Shown here one piece after another: positions 47,600 to 60,765 of a stretch of 64,000 nt of DNA; positions within the stretch are counted from its first letter, which is position 1, and every line of letters begins with the position of its first letter. The DNA comes from Fredinandcohnia onubensis. Lineage in GTDB: Bacteria; Bacillota; Bacilli; Bacillales; Bacillaceae_L. The stretch lies in assembly GCF_031181385.1 (NCBI RefSeq), contig NZ_JAPSKV010000003.1, positions 62,001 to 126,000 on the forward strand, in the 5' to 3' direction. A program made the position numbers and the translations under genes. A model generated the notes under the pieces. It made no database searches. It was not told the origin of the DNA and was given only the letters and a program-made list of their open reading frames with translations.

Positions 47600-50500
47600 A
47601 TATTAACAATATTCTAGTAATCGGATCAGGTCCAATCGTAATTGGGCAAGCAGCGGAATTTGATTATGCAGGGACTCAAGCCTGCTTAGCTTTACGAGAA
47701 GAAGGCTATAAGGTGATCTTGGTTAACTCAAACCCTGCAACAATTATGACGGACGTAGAAATTGCAGATAAAGTTTATATAGAACCAATTACATTAGAAT
47801 TTGTTAGCAAAATTATTCGTAAAGAAAGACCGGATGCAATCCTGCCAACACTAGGCGGTCAAACTGGCTTAAATATGGCTGTAGAACTTTCAAAATCTGG
47901 CGTTCTTGAAGAATGTGGTGTTGAGATCCTAGGGACAACACTTTCAGCGATTGAAAAAGCCGAAGATCGTGATTTATTCCGAACCTTAATGAACGAACTG
48001 AATGAGCCTGTGCCAGAAAGTGAAATTATCCATAACCTAGATGAAGCATACGGATTTATTGAAAAAGTAGGATACCCCGTAATTGTAAGACCAGCCTTCA
48101 CCTTAGGAGGTACAGGTGGTGGAATTTGTAACAATGAAGAAGAATTGATTGAAATTGTTACAAGCGGATTGAAAAATAGTCCTGTAACACAATGTCTACT
48201 AGAAAAGAGTATTGCAGGGTTTAAAGAGATTGAATATGAAGTAATGCGCGATTCTGCAGATACTGCAATTGTAGTTTGTAACATGGAAAACGTAGACCCA
48301 GTTGGAATTCACACTGGTGATTCAATCGTTGTAGCACCGAGCCAAACATTAAGTGACCGAGAATATCAACTATTACGAAATACATCTTTAAAAATCATCC
48401 GCGCACTTGGGATTGAAGGTGGATGTAATGTACAGTTAGCACTTGATCCTTATAGTTTCAATTACTATATTATCGAGGTAAATCCACGTGTGAGTCGTTC
48501 ATCAGCGTTAGCATCTAAGGCAACGGGTTATCCAATTGCCAAACTTGCGGCAAAAATTGCAGTAGGTTTAACGCTTGATGAGATGATTAATCCTGTTACT
48601 GGAAAAACATATGCAGCCTTTGAACCGGCACTTGATTATATCGTTACAAAAATACCGCGCTTTCCATTTGATAAGTTCGAGTCTGCAAATCGTCGACTTG
48701 GAACACAAATGAAAGCCACTGGTGAAGTCATGGCAATTGGACGTAATTTCGAGGAATCCATACTTAAAGCAGTTCGATCCCTCGAGTCAAATGTTTCTCA
48801 TATTCAATTAGAGGATGCAATAAATGCGGATTTTGCCACAATTGAAAAAAGAATTAGGAAAGCAGGAGATGAGCGTCTATTCTATCTTGCGGAAGCGATT
48901 AGACGTGGCATCACCATCCAACAAATTCATGAGTGGAGTGAAATTGATTTATTTTTCCTCCAAAAATTTGAAAATATTATCAGGCTCGAAGCCACATTAC
49001 GGGAAAATAAAGGTGATCTAGAAACATTGAAGTTGGCAAAAAAGAAAGGATTTGCTGACTCCATCATCGCGGAGTTATGGGATTCAACAGAGATTGAAAT
49101 TTATGAAACTCGTAAACAAGCAGGAATTGTCCCAGTATATAAAATAGTTGATACATGTGCGGCTGAGTTTGAATCAGAAACACCTTATTATTATGGAACA
49201 TATGCGGATGAAAATGAATCAATTGTAACGGATAAGAAGAGTATTATCGTTCTAGGTTCAGGTCCAATCCGAATCGGGCAGGGAGTTGAGTTCGATTATG
49301 CAACCGTTCATTCTGTTTGGGCGATTAAACAAGCAGGCTATGAAGCAATCATTATCAACAATAACCCTGAAACAGTGTCAACAGACTTCAGTATTTCAGA
49401 TAAGCTGTACTTTGAGCCATTAACTATTGAGGATGTTATGCATATCATTGACCTTGAACAACCCGAAGGTGTAGTTGTACAGTTTGGCGGTCAAACAGCT
49501 ATCAATCTAGCAAGTTCTTTAGTTAAGCGCGGAGTGAAAATTTTGGGTACATCTTTAGAAGATTTAGACCGCGCAGAAAATAGAGATAAATTTGAGCAAA
49601 CCGTTATTTCACTTGGCATACCACAACCTAAAGGGAAAACAGCAACTTCGGTTGACGAAGCAGTTGTCATTGCGGAAGCGATCGGTTATCCAGTGCTTGT
49701 GAGACCTTCGTATGTATTAGGTGGGAGAGCCATGGAGATCGTTTATCAAACAGAAGAACTTCTTCATTATATGGAAAATGCAGTGAAGATTAACCCAGAG
49801 CATCCAGTACTAATTGACCGCTATTTAACGGGTAAGGAAATTGAAGTAGATGCCATTTCCGATGGGGAAACAGTATATATTCCAGGGATTATGGAACATA
49901 TCGAACGTGCTGGAGTACACTCGGGTGACTCGATTGCCGTATATCCACCACAAACTTTATCAGACCATGTAAGACAACAAATCATTGACCATACGATTGC
50001 ACTTGCAAATGGATTAAATATCATAGGTCTACTAAACATTCAATTTGTGGTCTATAACGAAGAGGTCTTTGTAATCGAAGTAAACCCAAGATCAAGCCGT
50101 ACAGTCCCATTCTTAAGTAAAATAACTGGCGTACCTATGGCAAATATCGCGACAAAGGTAATTCTTGGACAATCATTACCATCACAAGGGTTTACAACAG
50201 GATTACATCCAGAAAGTGGAGGAGTTTATGTGAAGGTTCCAGTCTTCTCGTTCGCAAAACTTCGCAATGTGGACATTTCACTTGGACCAGAAATGAAATC
50301 AACTGGTGAAGTAATGGGCAAAGACTATACGCTAGAAAAAGCATTATATAAAGGCCTAGTTGCATCCGGAATCACGATTCCTAAATATGGATCTGTGTTA
50401 TTAACAGTAGCTGATAAAGACAAGGAAGAAGCGCTTGAAATTGCAAAACGATTCCACACAATAGGCTATCAACTTTTAGCTACAAGTGGAACTGCTAGCT

Positions 50501-50792
50501 ACTTACAAAAAGCAAACATTCCTGTGACAGTGGTTAATAAAATTGGTGCAGATGCTCCAAATTTAATTGATGTCATTCGTCAAGGAAAAGCACAATTTGT
50601 AATTAACACATTAACAAAAGGAAAACAGCCTGCAAGAGATGGCTTTAGAATCCGCCGTGAAACAGTTGAGAATGGAGTTGCATGTTTAACTTCACTAGAT
50701 ACAGCTAAAGCAATCGTGAAGGTTCTAGAATCCATGACATTCTCAAGTGAAGTGATGGGTTCCCACCTGCAAAAGCGTGGGGTGGTACATTC

Positions 50793-50796
<4 letters not shown>
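47584..50796 (+). CDS. carB: carbamoyl phosphate synthase, large subunit
   Basis: A 1070-residue enzyme with two homologous ATP-grasp halves. The first carboxylates and aminates bicarbonate ([23 protein letters not shown], about 11-33), and the second phosphorylates carbamate ([23 protein letters not shown], about 556-578). The allosteric domain at the C-terminus (about 930-1070) follows the MGS-like pattern. The ATG lies 16 bases inside the end of carA. B. subtilis calls it pyrAB. Confidence 0.98.
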
Positions 50797-52479
<1,683 letters not shown>

Positions 52480-52480
<1 letters not shown>

Positions 52481-53196
52481 TGCAACGACCGTTTATTATT
52501 GCTCTCGATTTTCCCAATTTAACTAATGCGAAAGACTTTCTCAAGGATTTTGGGGAAGAGCCACTTTTTGTAAAAGTTGGAATGGAGTTATATTATCAAG
52601 AAGGACCATCTGTCATTCACTTTTTAAAAGAACAAGGTCATTCTATTTTCCTAGATTTGAAACTTCATGATATTCCAAATACCGTATTTTCTAGCATGAA
52701 ACGTCTGGCGGGTCTTGGTGTTGACTTAGTCAATGTCCATGCTGCTGGAGGGCAGGGAATGATGGCAGCAGCCCGCGAAGGACTTGAGGCAGGAACTACA
52801 ATGGGACAGTCAAGACCTAAGTGTATTGCCGTCACACAGCTTACGAGTACAACTGAAGAAGTGATGAGAAACGAATTACTAATCGAACGTAATTTGTTAG
52901 ATGTAGTTGTCGAGTATGCAACAATGACAAAGGATAGTGGCCTAGATGGTGTCGTATGTTCCTCTCTTGAAGTTCCGGTAATCAATAGAAAGCTAGGAAA
53001 CGAATTTATGACAGTTACGCCTGGAATTCGCCAAGCTAGCGATGAAGTAGGAGATCAAGCACGAGTTGTAACACCTGAAAAAGCAAGAGAATTAGGATCA
53101 ACTGCGATTGTCGTTGGTCGATCAATCACACGAGCAAATAACCCATTACAAACATATAAACAAATGAAAGCAGCATGGGAAGGGGTACGAGTATGA
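52480..53196 (+). CDS. pyrF: orotidine 5'-phosphate decarboxylase
   Basis: A 238-residue TIM-barrel enzyme making UMP from OMP. The catalytic array is [13 protein letters not shown] (about 59-71), and the C-terminal phosphate site is [17 protein letters not shown] 52480 follows GGAAGGAGCTGGAAGTA and shares one base with the pyrD stop; ATG 52456 inside pyrD is rejected. Length as in B. subtilis. Confidence 0.97.
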
Positions 53197-53825
53197 ATAA
53201 AGAAATAGCAGCACATTTATTAGAAATTGGGGCCGTATTCTTACAACCAAATGAGCCATTCACATGGTCTTCAGGCTTAAAATCTCCTATTTATTGTGAT
53301 AATAGAATGACTCTTTCTTTCCCACAGGTACGCAGGGAAATTGCGAAGGGATTATCTGAATTAATTAAGATTCATTATCCTGAGGTCGAAGTGATTGCTG
53401 GAACTGCAACTGCTGGGATCCCTCATGCAGCATGGGTAAGTGATGTGCTAAATATCCCAATGTGCTATGTACGCAGCAAAGCAAAAGCACATGGAAAAGG
53501 CAACCAAATTGAGGGCAAAGTAGTTAAAGGACAAAAAGTTATCGTTATTGAAGACCTTATATCAACGGGGGGCAGTGCTATTACAGCAGCTGAAGCACTT
53601 CGTGAAGCAGGGTGTGAGGTACTAGGTATTGTTGCAATCTTCTCGTATCAACTTCCAGCAGCAACAGCAAGCTTAGGAGCAGCAAATATTTCAGCTCATA
53701 CCTTAACCGATTATCCAACTTTAATTAATGTTGCGCTTGAAAAAAATGTTGTATCTGAAAACGATATTGAAAGCCTGAAGAGCTGGAGAGAAAATCCAGT
53801 TGATTGGTATACAACTAAAGCATAA
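53193..53825 (+). CDS. pyrE: orotate phosphoribosyltransferase
   Basis: A 210-residue enzyme joining orotate to PRPP. The PRPP-binding motif is [21 protein letters not shown] (about 117-137); the loop [18 protein letters not shown] precedes it. ATG 53193 overlaps the pyrF stop by 4 bases; ATG 53175 inside pyrF is not used. It ends the operon at a terminator shared with the convergent rqcH gene. In B. subtilis the cysH operon follows here, but it is absent. Confidence 0.97.
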   Translation: MNKEIAAHLLEIGAVFLQPNEPFTWSSGLKSPIYCDNRMTLSFPQVRREIAKGLSELIKIHYPEVEVIAGTATAGIPHAAWVSDVLNIPMCYVRSKAKAHGKGNQIEGKVVKGQKVIVIEDLISTGGSAITAAEALREAGCEVLGIVAIFSYQLPAATASLGAANISAHTLTDYPTLINVALEKNVVSENDIESLKSWRENPVDWYTTKA

Positions 53826-53832
53826 TAAACAA

Positions 53833-53869
53833 GCCCTAGGAATCAAGTAATCCTAGGGCATTTATTTTT
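53833..53869 (+). terminator. bidirectional terminator between pyrE and rqcH
   Basis: GCCCTAGGA and TCCTAGGGC pair around ATCAAGTAA; T-rich ATTTATTTTTT follows on the plus strand. It lies between convergent genes and can serve both. Confidence 0.8.
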
Positions 53870-53873
53870 TAAT

Positions 53874-55583
53874 TTACTTTCTTAGCTGTAAAATTAAATC
53901 TTCTTGTGGTGTCACATATACGGTTTGTTGATTATCATAGATGACATAGCCAGGCTTTGAACCATTCGGTTTCTTAACATGGCGCACCAGTGTGTAATCA
54001 ACCGGTACAGAGGATGAATTTTTTGCTTTACTGAAATACGCTGCAATTGTCGCTGCCTCGAGAATTGTATCTGGTGATGGTTGTTTGCTTCTAATAATCA
54101 CATGCGAACCTGGTATGTCCTTTGTATGTAACCATATGTCATCTCTTGCAGCTAGTTTATTTGTTAAATAATCATTTTGTTTATTGTTTTTACCAACAAG
54201 GATTTCTGTCCCATCACTTGCTGCATAGCGCTCAATAGAAGGTTTCATAGGTTTCATCTTCTTATTGCCTTTTTGTTGTTTTTTCTTCAGATAACCTTCT
54301 TCCATAAGTTCCTCACGTATTTCCTGCAAATCCTTTGGTGCAGCTGATTCGATTTGTTGTAAAAGAGATTCGAAATAATCAATTTCTTCATTAGCTTTCG
54401 CAATCTCATGTTCTACATATGAAACAGCATTCTTTGCTTTTTGATACTTTAAAAAATAACTTTGCGCATTTTCAGACGGTGATTTTTGTGGGTGTAGAGG
54501 AATTTTCACCATCTCATTTTCCTCTGAATAGTAATTCAATACTTCAATTTCCTTGTCGCCTCGAGTTATCGCATACATATTCGCTGTAAGAAGTTCACCA
54601 AAGAGCTTATATTTTTCAGCTTTTTCGGATTCGACTAGGGTTGCTTCAAGTTTTTTGATTTTTTTCTCGTTTTTTGTTTTTTCATTATGGATAAACCGTT
54701 CTAAATCATTGCCTTGCTGCTTAACCCGATCACGTTCCGCTTTTCCAAAATAAAAACGATCGAGCATCTCACTAATCGTAGCGAATGCCTTTGCCTCACC
54801 ACCAATATGATGTAAAGGAAGGATATAGAAAAAATCCTTTTGGCCCTTTGTTATGATCTGTGGTGTAATTTGATTTTGATTAATCATCGTAATCATCGAT
54901 AAAAAAGGATTAGGTAATGTTTTTCGATTAGCTATTCCCGCGCGAAATACAACTTCTTTTGCAAATACAGGGGAGATCCCAGAAAATTTATTCACAATCT
55001 GCTGATCTAATCGACCAGCATTAAAATCAATTTTCCTCAAGAATGTCTCTTCATCGACTGTAAAAGGATTTATCTTTTCCTGAGCAGGTGGAAAAACATA
55101 TGTATACCCTGGTAATACAGTGCGGTGACGATTGACTGCTGGTGAAATATGTTTGATGCTATCAAGGATTGTTTGTTTTTCCGAATCCACGAGGATGATG
55201 TTACTATGTCTGCCCATAATTTCAATAATTAGTTGTTTTAGTGACACATCACCAAGTTCGTTACGGCCTTTTATATCAAAAATGATAATTCTATCCATAT
55301 CAACCTGACGAATATTTTCGATGATACTGCCTTCTAAATGTTTGCGGAGTAACATACAAAACATCGGCGGCTCATGTGGGTTATCATATAATTCATTTGT
55401 TACATGAATACGGGCATAACTTGGGTGTGCAGAAAGCAGTAGCTTTTGATTCTTTCCATTTGAACGAACTTGAAAGATAAGTTCATTTTTATATGGTTGA
55501 TAGATTTTTGAAATCCTGCCACTATCTAATGTTTTTTGTAATTCATTCACAATTGCATGTGTGAAGATTCCATCGAATGTCAT
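53874..55583 (-). CDS. rqcH: Rqc2 homologue RqcH (NFACT family, YloA)
   Basis: A 569-residue ribosome quality control factor. It binds obstructed 50S-peptidyl-tRNA complexes and recruits Ala-tRNA to add C-terminal alanine tails that mark stalled chains for degradation. The NFACT-N domain has [16 protein letters not shown], and the D97-R98 pair (VDMDR) needed for alanine tailing is present at those numbers. The middle is coiled coil (about 275-430), and the NFACT-R domain near 455-540 has [18 protein letters not shown] and [15 protein letters not shown]. It was earlier described as a fibronectin-binding protein. Convergent with the pyr operon and divergent from the P-type ATPase gene. Confidence 0.95.
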   Translation of the reverse strand: MTFDGIFTHAIVNELQKTLDSGRISKIYQPYKNELIFQVRSNGKNQKLLLSAHPSYARIHVTNELYDNPHEPPMFCMLLRKHLEGSIIENIRQVDMDRIIIFDIKGRNELGDVSLKQLIIEIMGRHSNIILVDSEKQTILDSIKHISPAVNRHRTVLPGYTYVFPPAQEKINPFTVDEETFLRKIDFNAGRLDQQIVNKFSGISPVFAKEVVFRAGIANRKTLPNPFLSMITMINQNQITPQIITKGQKDFFYILPLHHIGGEAKAFATISEMLDRFYFGKAERDRVKQQGNDLERFIHNEKTKNEKKIKKLEATLVESEKAEKYKLFGELLTANMYAITRGDKEIEVLNYYSEENEMVKIPLHPQKSPSENAQSYFLKYQKAKNAVSYVEHEIAKANEEIDYFESLLQQIESAAPKDLQEIREELMEEGYLKKKQQKGNKKMKPMKPSIERYAASDGTEILVGKNNKQNDYLTNKLAARDDIWLHTKDIPGSHVIIRSKQPSPDTILEAATIAAYFSKAKNSSSVPVDYTLVRHVKKPNGSKPGYVIYDNQQTVYVTPQEDLILQLRK

Positions 55584-55753
55584 ACGTGTTTCCTCTTTTC
55601 CATAACAATAGAAGACAAGGTCTTCTAGTTCCTCTTCAATGTTATTGTACCAATAAATAGGTAACTTAGAAAAAGTATAGCATTTTTTTGGACGAGACTG
55701 AATAAGCTTTCAAAGAGATATATGATTTAATGTGAGGGGTGTGTAAAAGACGG

Positions 55754-58444
55754 ATGAAGTGGTATGAGCTTAGATCAGAAGAGGTCGAAAAAAAAGTTAA
55801 TACAAGCCTTTCTCATGGTCTTTCCGACCAAGAAGTAAAGCAGCGACAAAAGCAATTTGGATATAATGAATTGAAGGAAGCCGAACGCCCTTCAGCAATT
55901 TTGCTTTTTTTAGCTCAGTTTAAGGACTTTATGGTTCTTGTATTACTTGCCGCAACCTTGATTTCCGGGTTGTTAGGGGAATACATTGATGCTATCGCAA
56001 TTATGGCAATAGTTTTAATTAATGGGTTTTTAGGTTTTTTCCAAGAACGAAAAGCAGAGAAATCTCTTCAAGCTTTAAAGGAACTCTCTGCACCACAGGT
56101 GAATGTTTTTCGTAGTAATGAATGGGTTCGTGTTCTTTCAAAGGAACTCGTTATAGGGGACATCATTAAATTCACTAGCGGTGATCGTATTGGTGCGGAT
56201 GTACGTTTAATTGATGTGAAAAGCTTAGAAATTGAAGAATCCGCACTTACAGGGGAATCAGTTCCTGTTACAAAGCATGTGGAACCGATTCGTGATGGTG
56301 ATGTCTCACTTGGTGACCAAGAAAATATGGCATTTATGGGCACGATGGTTACACGTGGTAGTGGTGTAGGTATCGTTGTAGGAACTGGTATGAATACAGC
56401 GATGGGCCAAATTGCAGAACTACTTCAATCTGCCGAAGCGATGATCACTCCATTGCAAAGAAGGTTGGAGCAATTAGGTAAGGTTTTAATTACCGTTGCC
56501 TTAATTTTAACTCTTTTAGTTGTAGTCGTAGGAGTTATAAATGGACATGAGCTTTATGAAATGTTCTTAGCTGGAGTTTCATTGGCTGTTGCTGCAATAC
56601 CTGAAGGATTACCGGCCATTGTTACTGTTGCGCTTTCTCTAGGTGTTCAAAGAATGATTAAGAAGAACGCAATTGTCCGACGCTTGCCTGCTGTTGAAAC
56701 TTTGGGCTGTGCCTCGGTCATATGCTCAGATAAAACAGGAACGATGACTCAAAACAAAATGACGGTTACACATCTTTGGTCTGGTGGCAAAACTTGGTCT
56801 GTTTCCGGTACAGGCTATGATGTAGATGGGAAGTTTTTCTCGGGAGATAGAGAAATCAAACCATCAGAACATAAGACTCTTCAACAATTATTAACTTTTG
56901 GAGTGTTGTGTAATAATGCATCATTAAAGCAGAAGGATGATGATATTATCCTTGATGGAGACCCGACTGAAGGAGCTTTACTTGTTGCAGGTATTAAGGC
57001 AGGACTAACGAATCAATTATTAGCAGAGCAATTTAATATTGTTGAAGAGTTCCCATTTGATTCTGCAAGAAAAATGATGAGTGTCATTGTAAAAGATAGG
57101 GCTGGAAATCAATTTGTTGTTACAAAGGGTGCACCTGACGTATTACTAGGTGTGAGTAAATCGGTCCTTTGGGATAATAAACAGCAACCATTAACAGCAG
57201 GATACGAGAATGAGATTAAGGACGCGATTGAGGGCTTAGCCTCGGATGCTCTTCGTACGATTGCAGTTAGCTTTAAACAATTACGGCCTAACCAAAAGTT
57301 AGTGTCGGAAAGCGAAGCCGAAAGCGAGTTAACCTTTATTGGGATTCAAGGAATGATCGATCCACCAAGACCAGAAGTAAAAGATGCCGTTAAAGAGTGT
57401 AAAGATGCTGGCATTAAGACGGTTATGATAACAGGAGACCATCTTATTACAGCAAAAGCGATTGCTACACAACTTGGCATTCTACCTCCAGGGGGTAAAG
57501 TGTTAGATGGATATGCTCTTTCAAAAATGGATGTAGAAGAGCTAGAAGAAATCGTCGATGATGTCTATGTATATGCAAGGGTGTCACCTGAACATAAATT
57601 AAAAATCGTAAAAGCTCTTCAAAGCAGGGGACATATTGTTGCGATGACAGGTGATGGTGTAAATGATGCGCCGGCGATTAAAGCATCGGATATCGGAATT
57701 GCGATGGGCATTACAGGTACAGATGTAGCAAAAGAAGCATCATCATTAGTATTACTTGATGATAACTTTGCGACAATTAAAGCAGCTATAAAAGAAGGCC
57801 GAAATATCTATGAAAATATTAGAAAGTTTATCCGATATTTATTAGCTTCTAATGTTGGTGAAATACTTGTTATGTTATTTGCGATGCTAATGGGCTTACC
57901 GTTACCACTCGTACCAATCCAAATTCTTTGGGTTAACCTGGTAACGGATGGATTACCAGCAATGGCGCTTGGACTTGATCAACCAGAGGGGAACTTGATG
58001 AAACATGGGCCACGCCATCCAAAAGAAGGGGTTTTTGCAAGAGGATTGGGCTGGAAAATTGTCAGCCGCGGCTTTTTAATTGGGATTGCAACCCTGGCTG
58101 CCTTTATGGTTGTCTATCACAGGGATCCAAGCAATCTCGGATATGCCCAAACCATTGCGTTTGCAACACTTGTAATGGCTCAGCTTATCCATGTATTTGA
58201 TTGTCGTAGTGAACGGTCTATTTTCCACCGGAATCCATTCCAAAATATGTACTTAGTATGGGCGGTCATTTCATCTATCGTATTAATGTTAATTGTGATT
58301 TACTATCCACCATTACAACCGGTCTTCAAGACATACGCGATTGAACCAAGAGATTGGCTCCTAGTTATAGGAATGTCAGCAATTCCAACATTCCTTTTAG
58401 CAGGATCGTTATTAACAAACAAACGTTCCACAGCTCGTGCATAA
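55754..58444 (+). CDS. yloB: P-type Ca2+-transporting ATPase (YloB)
   Basis: An 896-residue type IIA P-ATPase exporting calcium or a similar divalent cation. It has ten membrane helices, the actuator motif ALTGES, PEGLPAIVTVALSLG in M4 with the cation-site PEGL, the phosphorylation motif ICSDKTGTMTQNKMT, KGAPDVLL in the nucleotide domain, and MTGDGVNDAPA in the hinge. The start at ATG 55754 (MKWYELRS) matches YloB of B. subtilis; the GTG at 55739 overlaps the GAGGGG ribosome binding site. It is divergent from rqcH. Confidence 0.93.
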   Translation: MKWYELRSEEVEKKVNTSLSHGLSDQEVKQRQKQFGYNELKEAERPSAILLFLAQFKDFMVLVLLAATLISGLLGEYIDAIAIMAIVLINGFLGFFQERKAEKSLQALKELSAPQVNVFRSNEWVRVLSKELVIGDIIKFTSGDRIGADVRLIDVKSLEIEESALTGESVPVTKHVEPIRDGDVSLGDQENMAFMGTMVTRGSGVGIVVGTGMNTAMGQIAELLQSAEAMITPLQRRLEQLGKVLITVALILTLLVVVVGVINGHELYEMFLAGVSLAVAAIPEGLPAIVTVALSLGVQRMIKKNAIVRRLPAVETLGCASVICSDKTGTMTQNKMTVTHLWSGGKTWSVSGTGYDVDGKFFSGDREIKPSEHKTLQQLLTFGVLCNNASLKQKDDDIILDGDPTEGALLVAGIKAGLTNQLLAEQFNIVEEFPFDSARKMMSVIVKDRAGNQFVVTKGAPDVLLGVSKSVLWDNKQQPLTAGYENEIKDAIEGLASDALRTIAVSFKQLRPNQKLVSESEAESELTFIGIQGMIDPPRPEVKDAVKECKDAGIKTVMITGDHLITAKAIATQLGILPPGGKVLDGYALSKMDVEELEEIVDDVYVYARVSPEHKLKIVKALQSRGHIVAMTGDGVNDAPAIKASDIGIAMGITGTDVAKEASSLVLLDDNFATIKAAIKEGRNIYENIRKFIRYLLASNVGEILVMLFAMLMGLPLPLVPIQILWVNLVTDGLPAMALGLDQPEGNLMKHGPRHPKEGVFARGLGWKIVSRGFLIGIATLAAFMVVYHRDPSNLGYAQTIAFATLVMAQLIHVFDCRSERSIFHRNPFQNMYLVWAVISSIVLMLIVIYYPPLQPVFKTYAIEPRDWLLVIGMSAIPTFLLAGSLLTNKRSTARA

Positions 58445-58454
58445 AGTATAAGGC

Positions 58455-58523
58455 TTGGATTTTAGTTCTAGAACTATGTTATAATTCATGAGGTAATGGA
58501 GTATCCACTCTATTACCTTTTTT
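58455..58523 (+). promoter_or_regulatory. promoter with palindromic spacer and adjacent terminator hairpin, upstream of yloC
   Basis: TTGGAT at 58455 and an extended -10 TGTTATAAT (58477-58485) flank a perfect 14-bp palindrome TAGTTCTAGAACTA (58463-58476). A hairpin AGGTAAT/ATTACCT with six T (58491-58523) follows at once; it also serves as the yloB terminator. Confidence 0.45.
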
Positions 58524-58644
58524 CTTTTTTGTTGAAATCTTTAAAAACTATTCGATTTTAATAAACAATGGTAAAATAAGTATAGAATGAAGAAATTTTA
58601 TCTATAAAGTAATGTCTCTTTTATGTTAGATTGGAAGTGAAAAG

Positions 58645-59520
58645 ATGATAGCAAGTATGACAGGTTATGGTCGTGCCAATAAGGAATTGGATGGCTACGC
58701 CGTTCATGTTGAACTGAAATCTGTAAACCATCGATTCTGTGAAATCAATATAAGATTACCTAGACAACTACTGTTTCTTGAGGATAAAATAAAAAAAGCG
58801 ATATTAGAGCATGTAAAAAGAGGTCGTGTCGAAGTATATTTAAATATTGAAGGTGAAGGACTAGTTACGAAAGCAATTTCCATTGACTGGGATTTATTAG
58901 AAGAGCTCGTTTCAACAACCAAAGGCATCCAAGAAAAATACCAACTTAGTGATCAAATTACTTCACAGCAGCTACTTTCAAACGAAAATATTCTTTCTAT
59001 CGAAGAGAAAGAAATGGAGAATAATGAACTGGAATCAACGGTCCTTGAGGTGATTCAAAGTGCTACACTCCAACTAAAACAAATGAGGGAAGCTGAAGGA
59101 AAGACATTAATTGAAGTGATCTTCTCCTTTCTCGACCTAGTTGTAGAAAATGTACATACTATTAAAGAATATGCACCAATTGTGGTTACTCAGTATCGGG
59201 ATCGTATTGAGAAAAAGATCAAAGAATATGTGGGGAATGAATTTGATGAAAATCGTATCCTCACGGAGGTCGCTCTATTTGCGGAAAAAGCTGATATCAG
59301 TGAAGAACTGACCCGTCTAGAAAGTCATATTAGTCAGTTTAAAGAAACTGTAAGTACGAATGAACCTATTGGTCGAAAACTCGATTTTATCGTTCAAGAA
59401 ATGAATAGGGAAACCAACACAATCGGTTCAAAGGCGAATGATCCTACGATTGCAAAACATGTAGTGGAGATAAAAAGTTTACTAGAGAAAATAAAAGAGC
59501 AAGTTCAAAATATTGAATAA
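58645..59520 (+). CDS. yloC: YicC family protein (YloC), putative endoribonuclease
   Basis: A 291-residue protein with the YicC N-terminal domain (IASMTGYGRANKE, KSVNHRFCEINIRLPRQL) and the C-terminal DUF1732 domain (LTRLESHISQF, GRKLDFIVQEMNRETNTIGSKAND). YicC proteins have recently been reported as RNases in E. coli and B. subtilis; earlier they were linked to stationary phase survival. It precedes remA and gmk, its usual neighbours. Confidence 0.92.
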   Translation: MIASMTGYGRANKELDGYAVHVELKSVNHRFCEINIRLPRQLLFLEDKIKKAILEHVKRGRVEVYLNIEGEGLVTKAISIDWDLLEELVSTTKGIQEKYQLSDQITSQQLLSNENILSIEEKEMENNELESTVLEVIQSATLQLKQMREAEGKTLIEVIFSFLDLVVENVHTIKEYAPIVVTQYRDRIEKKIKEYVGNEFDENRILTEVALFAEKADISEELTRLESHISQFKETVSTNEPIGRKLDFIVQEMNRETNTIGSKANDPTIAKHVVEIKSLLEKIKEQVQNIE

Positions 59521-59580
59521 GCTTGATTATAAAGCCATTATCACGGCAAAAATAGAGGGGTACTTATTGGGGGAGTTTAC

Positions 59581-59844
59581 GTGCAAATCAAATTAATAAA
59601 TATCGGATTCGGGAATATTGTCTCGGCCAACAGAATTATATCGATTGTGAGTCCCGAATCTGCTCCGATTAAACGAATCATTCAAGACGCTCGTGATCGA
59701 GGAATGCTCATTGATGCTACATACGGAAGAAGAACCCGTGCGGTTATGATTATGGATAGTGACCATATTATACTATCCGCAGTCCAGCCAGAGACGGTTG
59801 CACAGAGACTATCAAAAGAAGATGAGCTAACAGACGAAGGGTAG
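59581..59844 (+). CDS. remA: extracellular matrix regulator RemA (DUF370)
   Basis: An 87-residue DNA-binding protein that activates biofilm matrix operons and osmoprotection genes in B. subtilis by forming ring-like multimers. The family signature is [27 protein letters not shown] and [22 protein letters not shown]. Start is GTG 59581 after GGGGGAG. Co-located with yloC and gmk. Confidence 0.95.
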   Translation: MQIKLINIGFGNIVSANRIISIVSPESAPIKRIIQDARDRGMLIDATYGRRTRAVMIMDSDHIILSAVQPETVAQRLSKEDELTDEG

Positions 59845-60474
<630 letters not shown>

Positions 60475-60708
60475 ATGTTAAATCCATCTATTGACTCATT
60501 ATTAAATAAATTGAATTCCAAGTATACACTTGTAACTGTTGCATCAAAAAGGGCAAGAGAAATGCAAGAGAAGAATAATGGAATGGTACAGAAGCCTGTA
60601 TCTTTTAAATCAGTTGGTAAAGCATTAGAAGAAATTGATGCTGGTTTACTTTATTATTCGACTGATAAGAAAACTGATGTTGATACAACACCAACAATTA
60701 CTGAATAA
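60475..60708 (+). CDS. rpoZ: RNA polymerase omega subunit
   Basis: A 77-residue RNA polymerase subunit that helps beta-prime folding and assembly. [30 protein letters not shown] and [17 protein letters not shown] are the omega family signature. It directly abuts gmk and is closed by a terminator. Confidence 0.96.
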   Translation: MLNPSIDSLLNKLNSKYTLVTVASKRAREMQEKNNGMVQKPVSFKSVGKALEEIDAGLLYYSTDKKTDVDTTPTITE

Positions 60709-60712
60709 CCAA

Positions 60713-60747
60713 AAATAACAACCTCTCATGCAGGTTGTTATTTTTTT
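60713..60747 (+). terminator. rho-independent terminator after rpoZ
   Basis: AAAATAACAACCT and AGGTTGTTATTTT pair around CTCATGC, with a T-run. Confidence 0.9.
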
Positions 60748-60765
60748 AAGAAATGGGGGATTCAA

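Noticed and set aside
53874-55583. Calling this gene a fibronectin-binding adhesin
   Set aside because: The NFACT domains and D97-R98 pair identify RqcH; the old name rests on non-specific binding of homologues.
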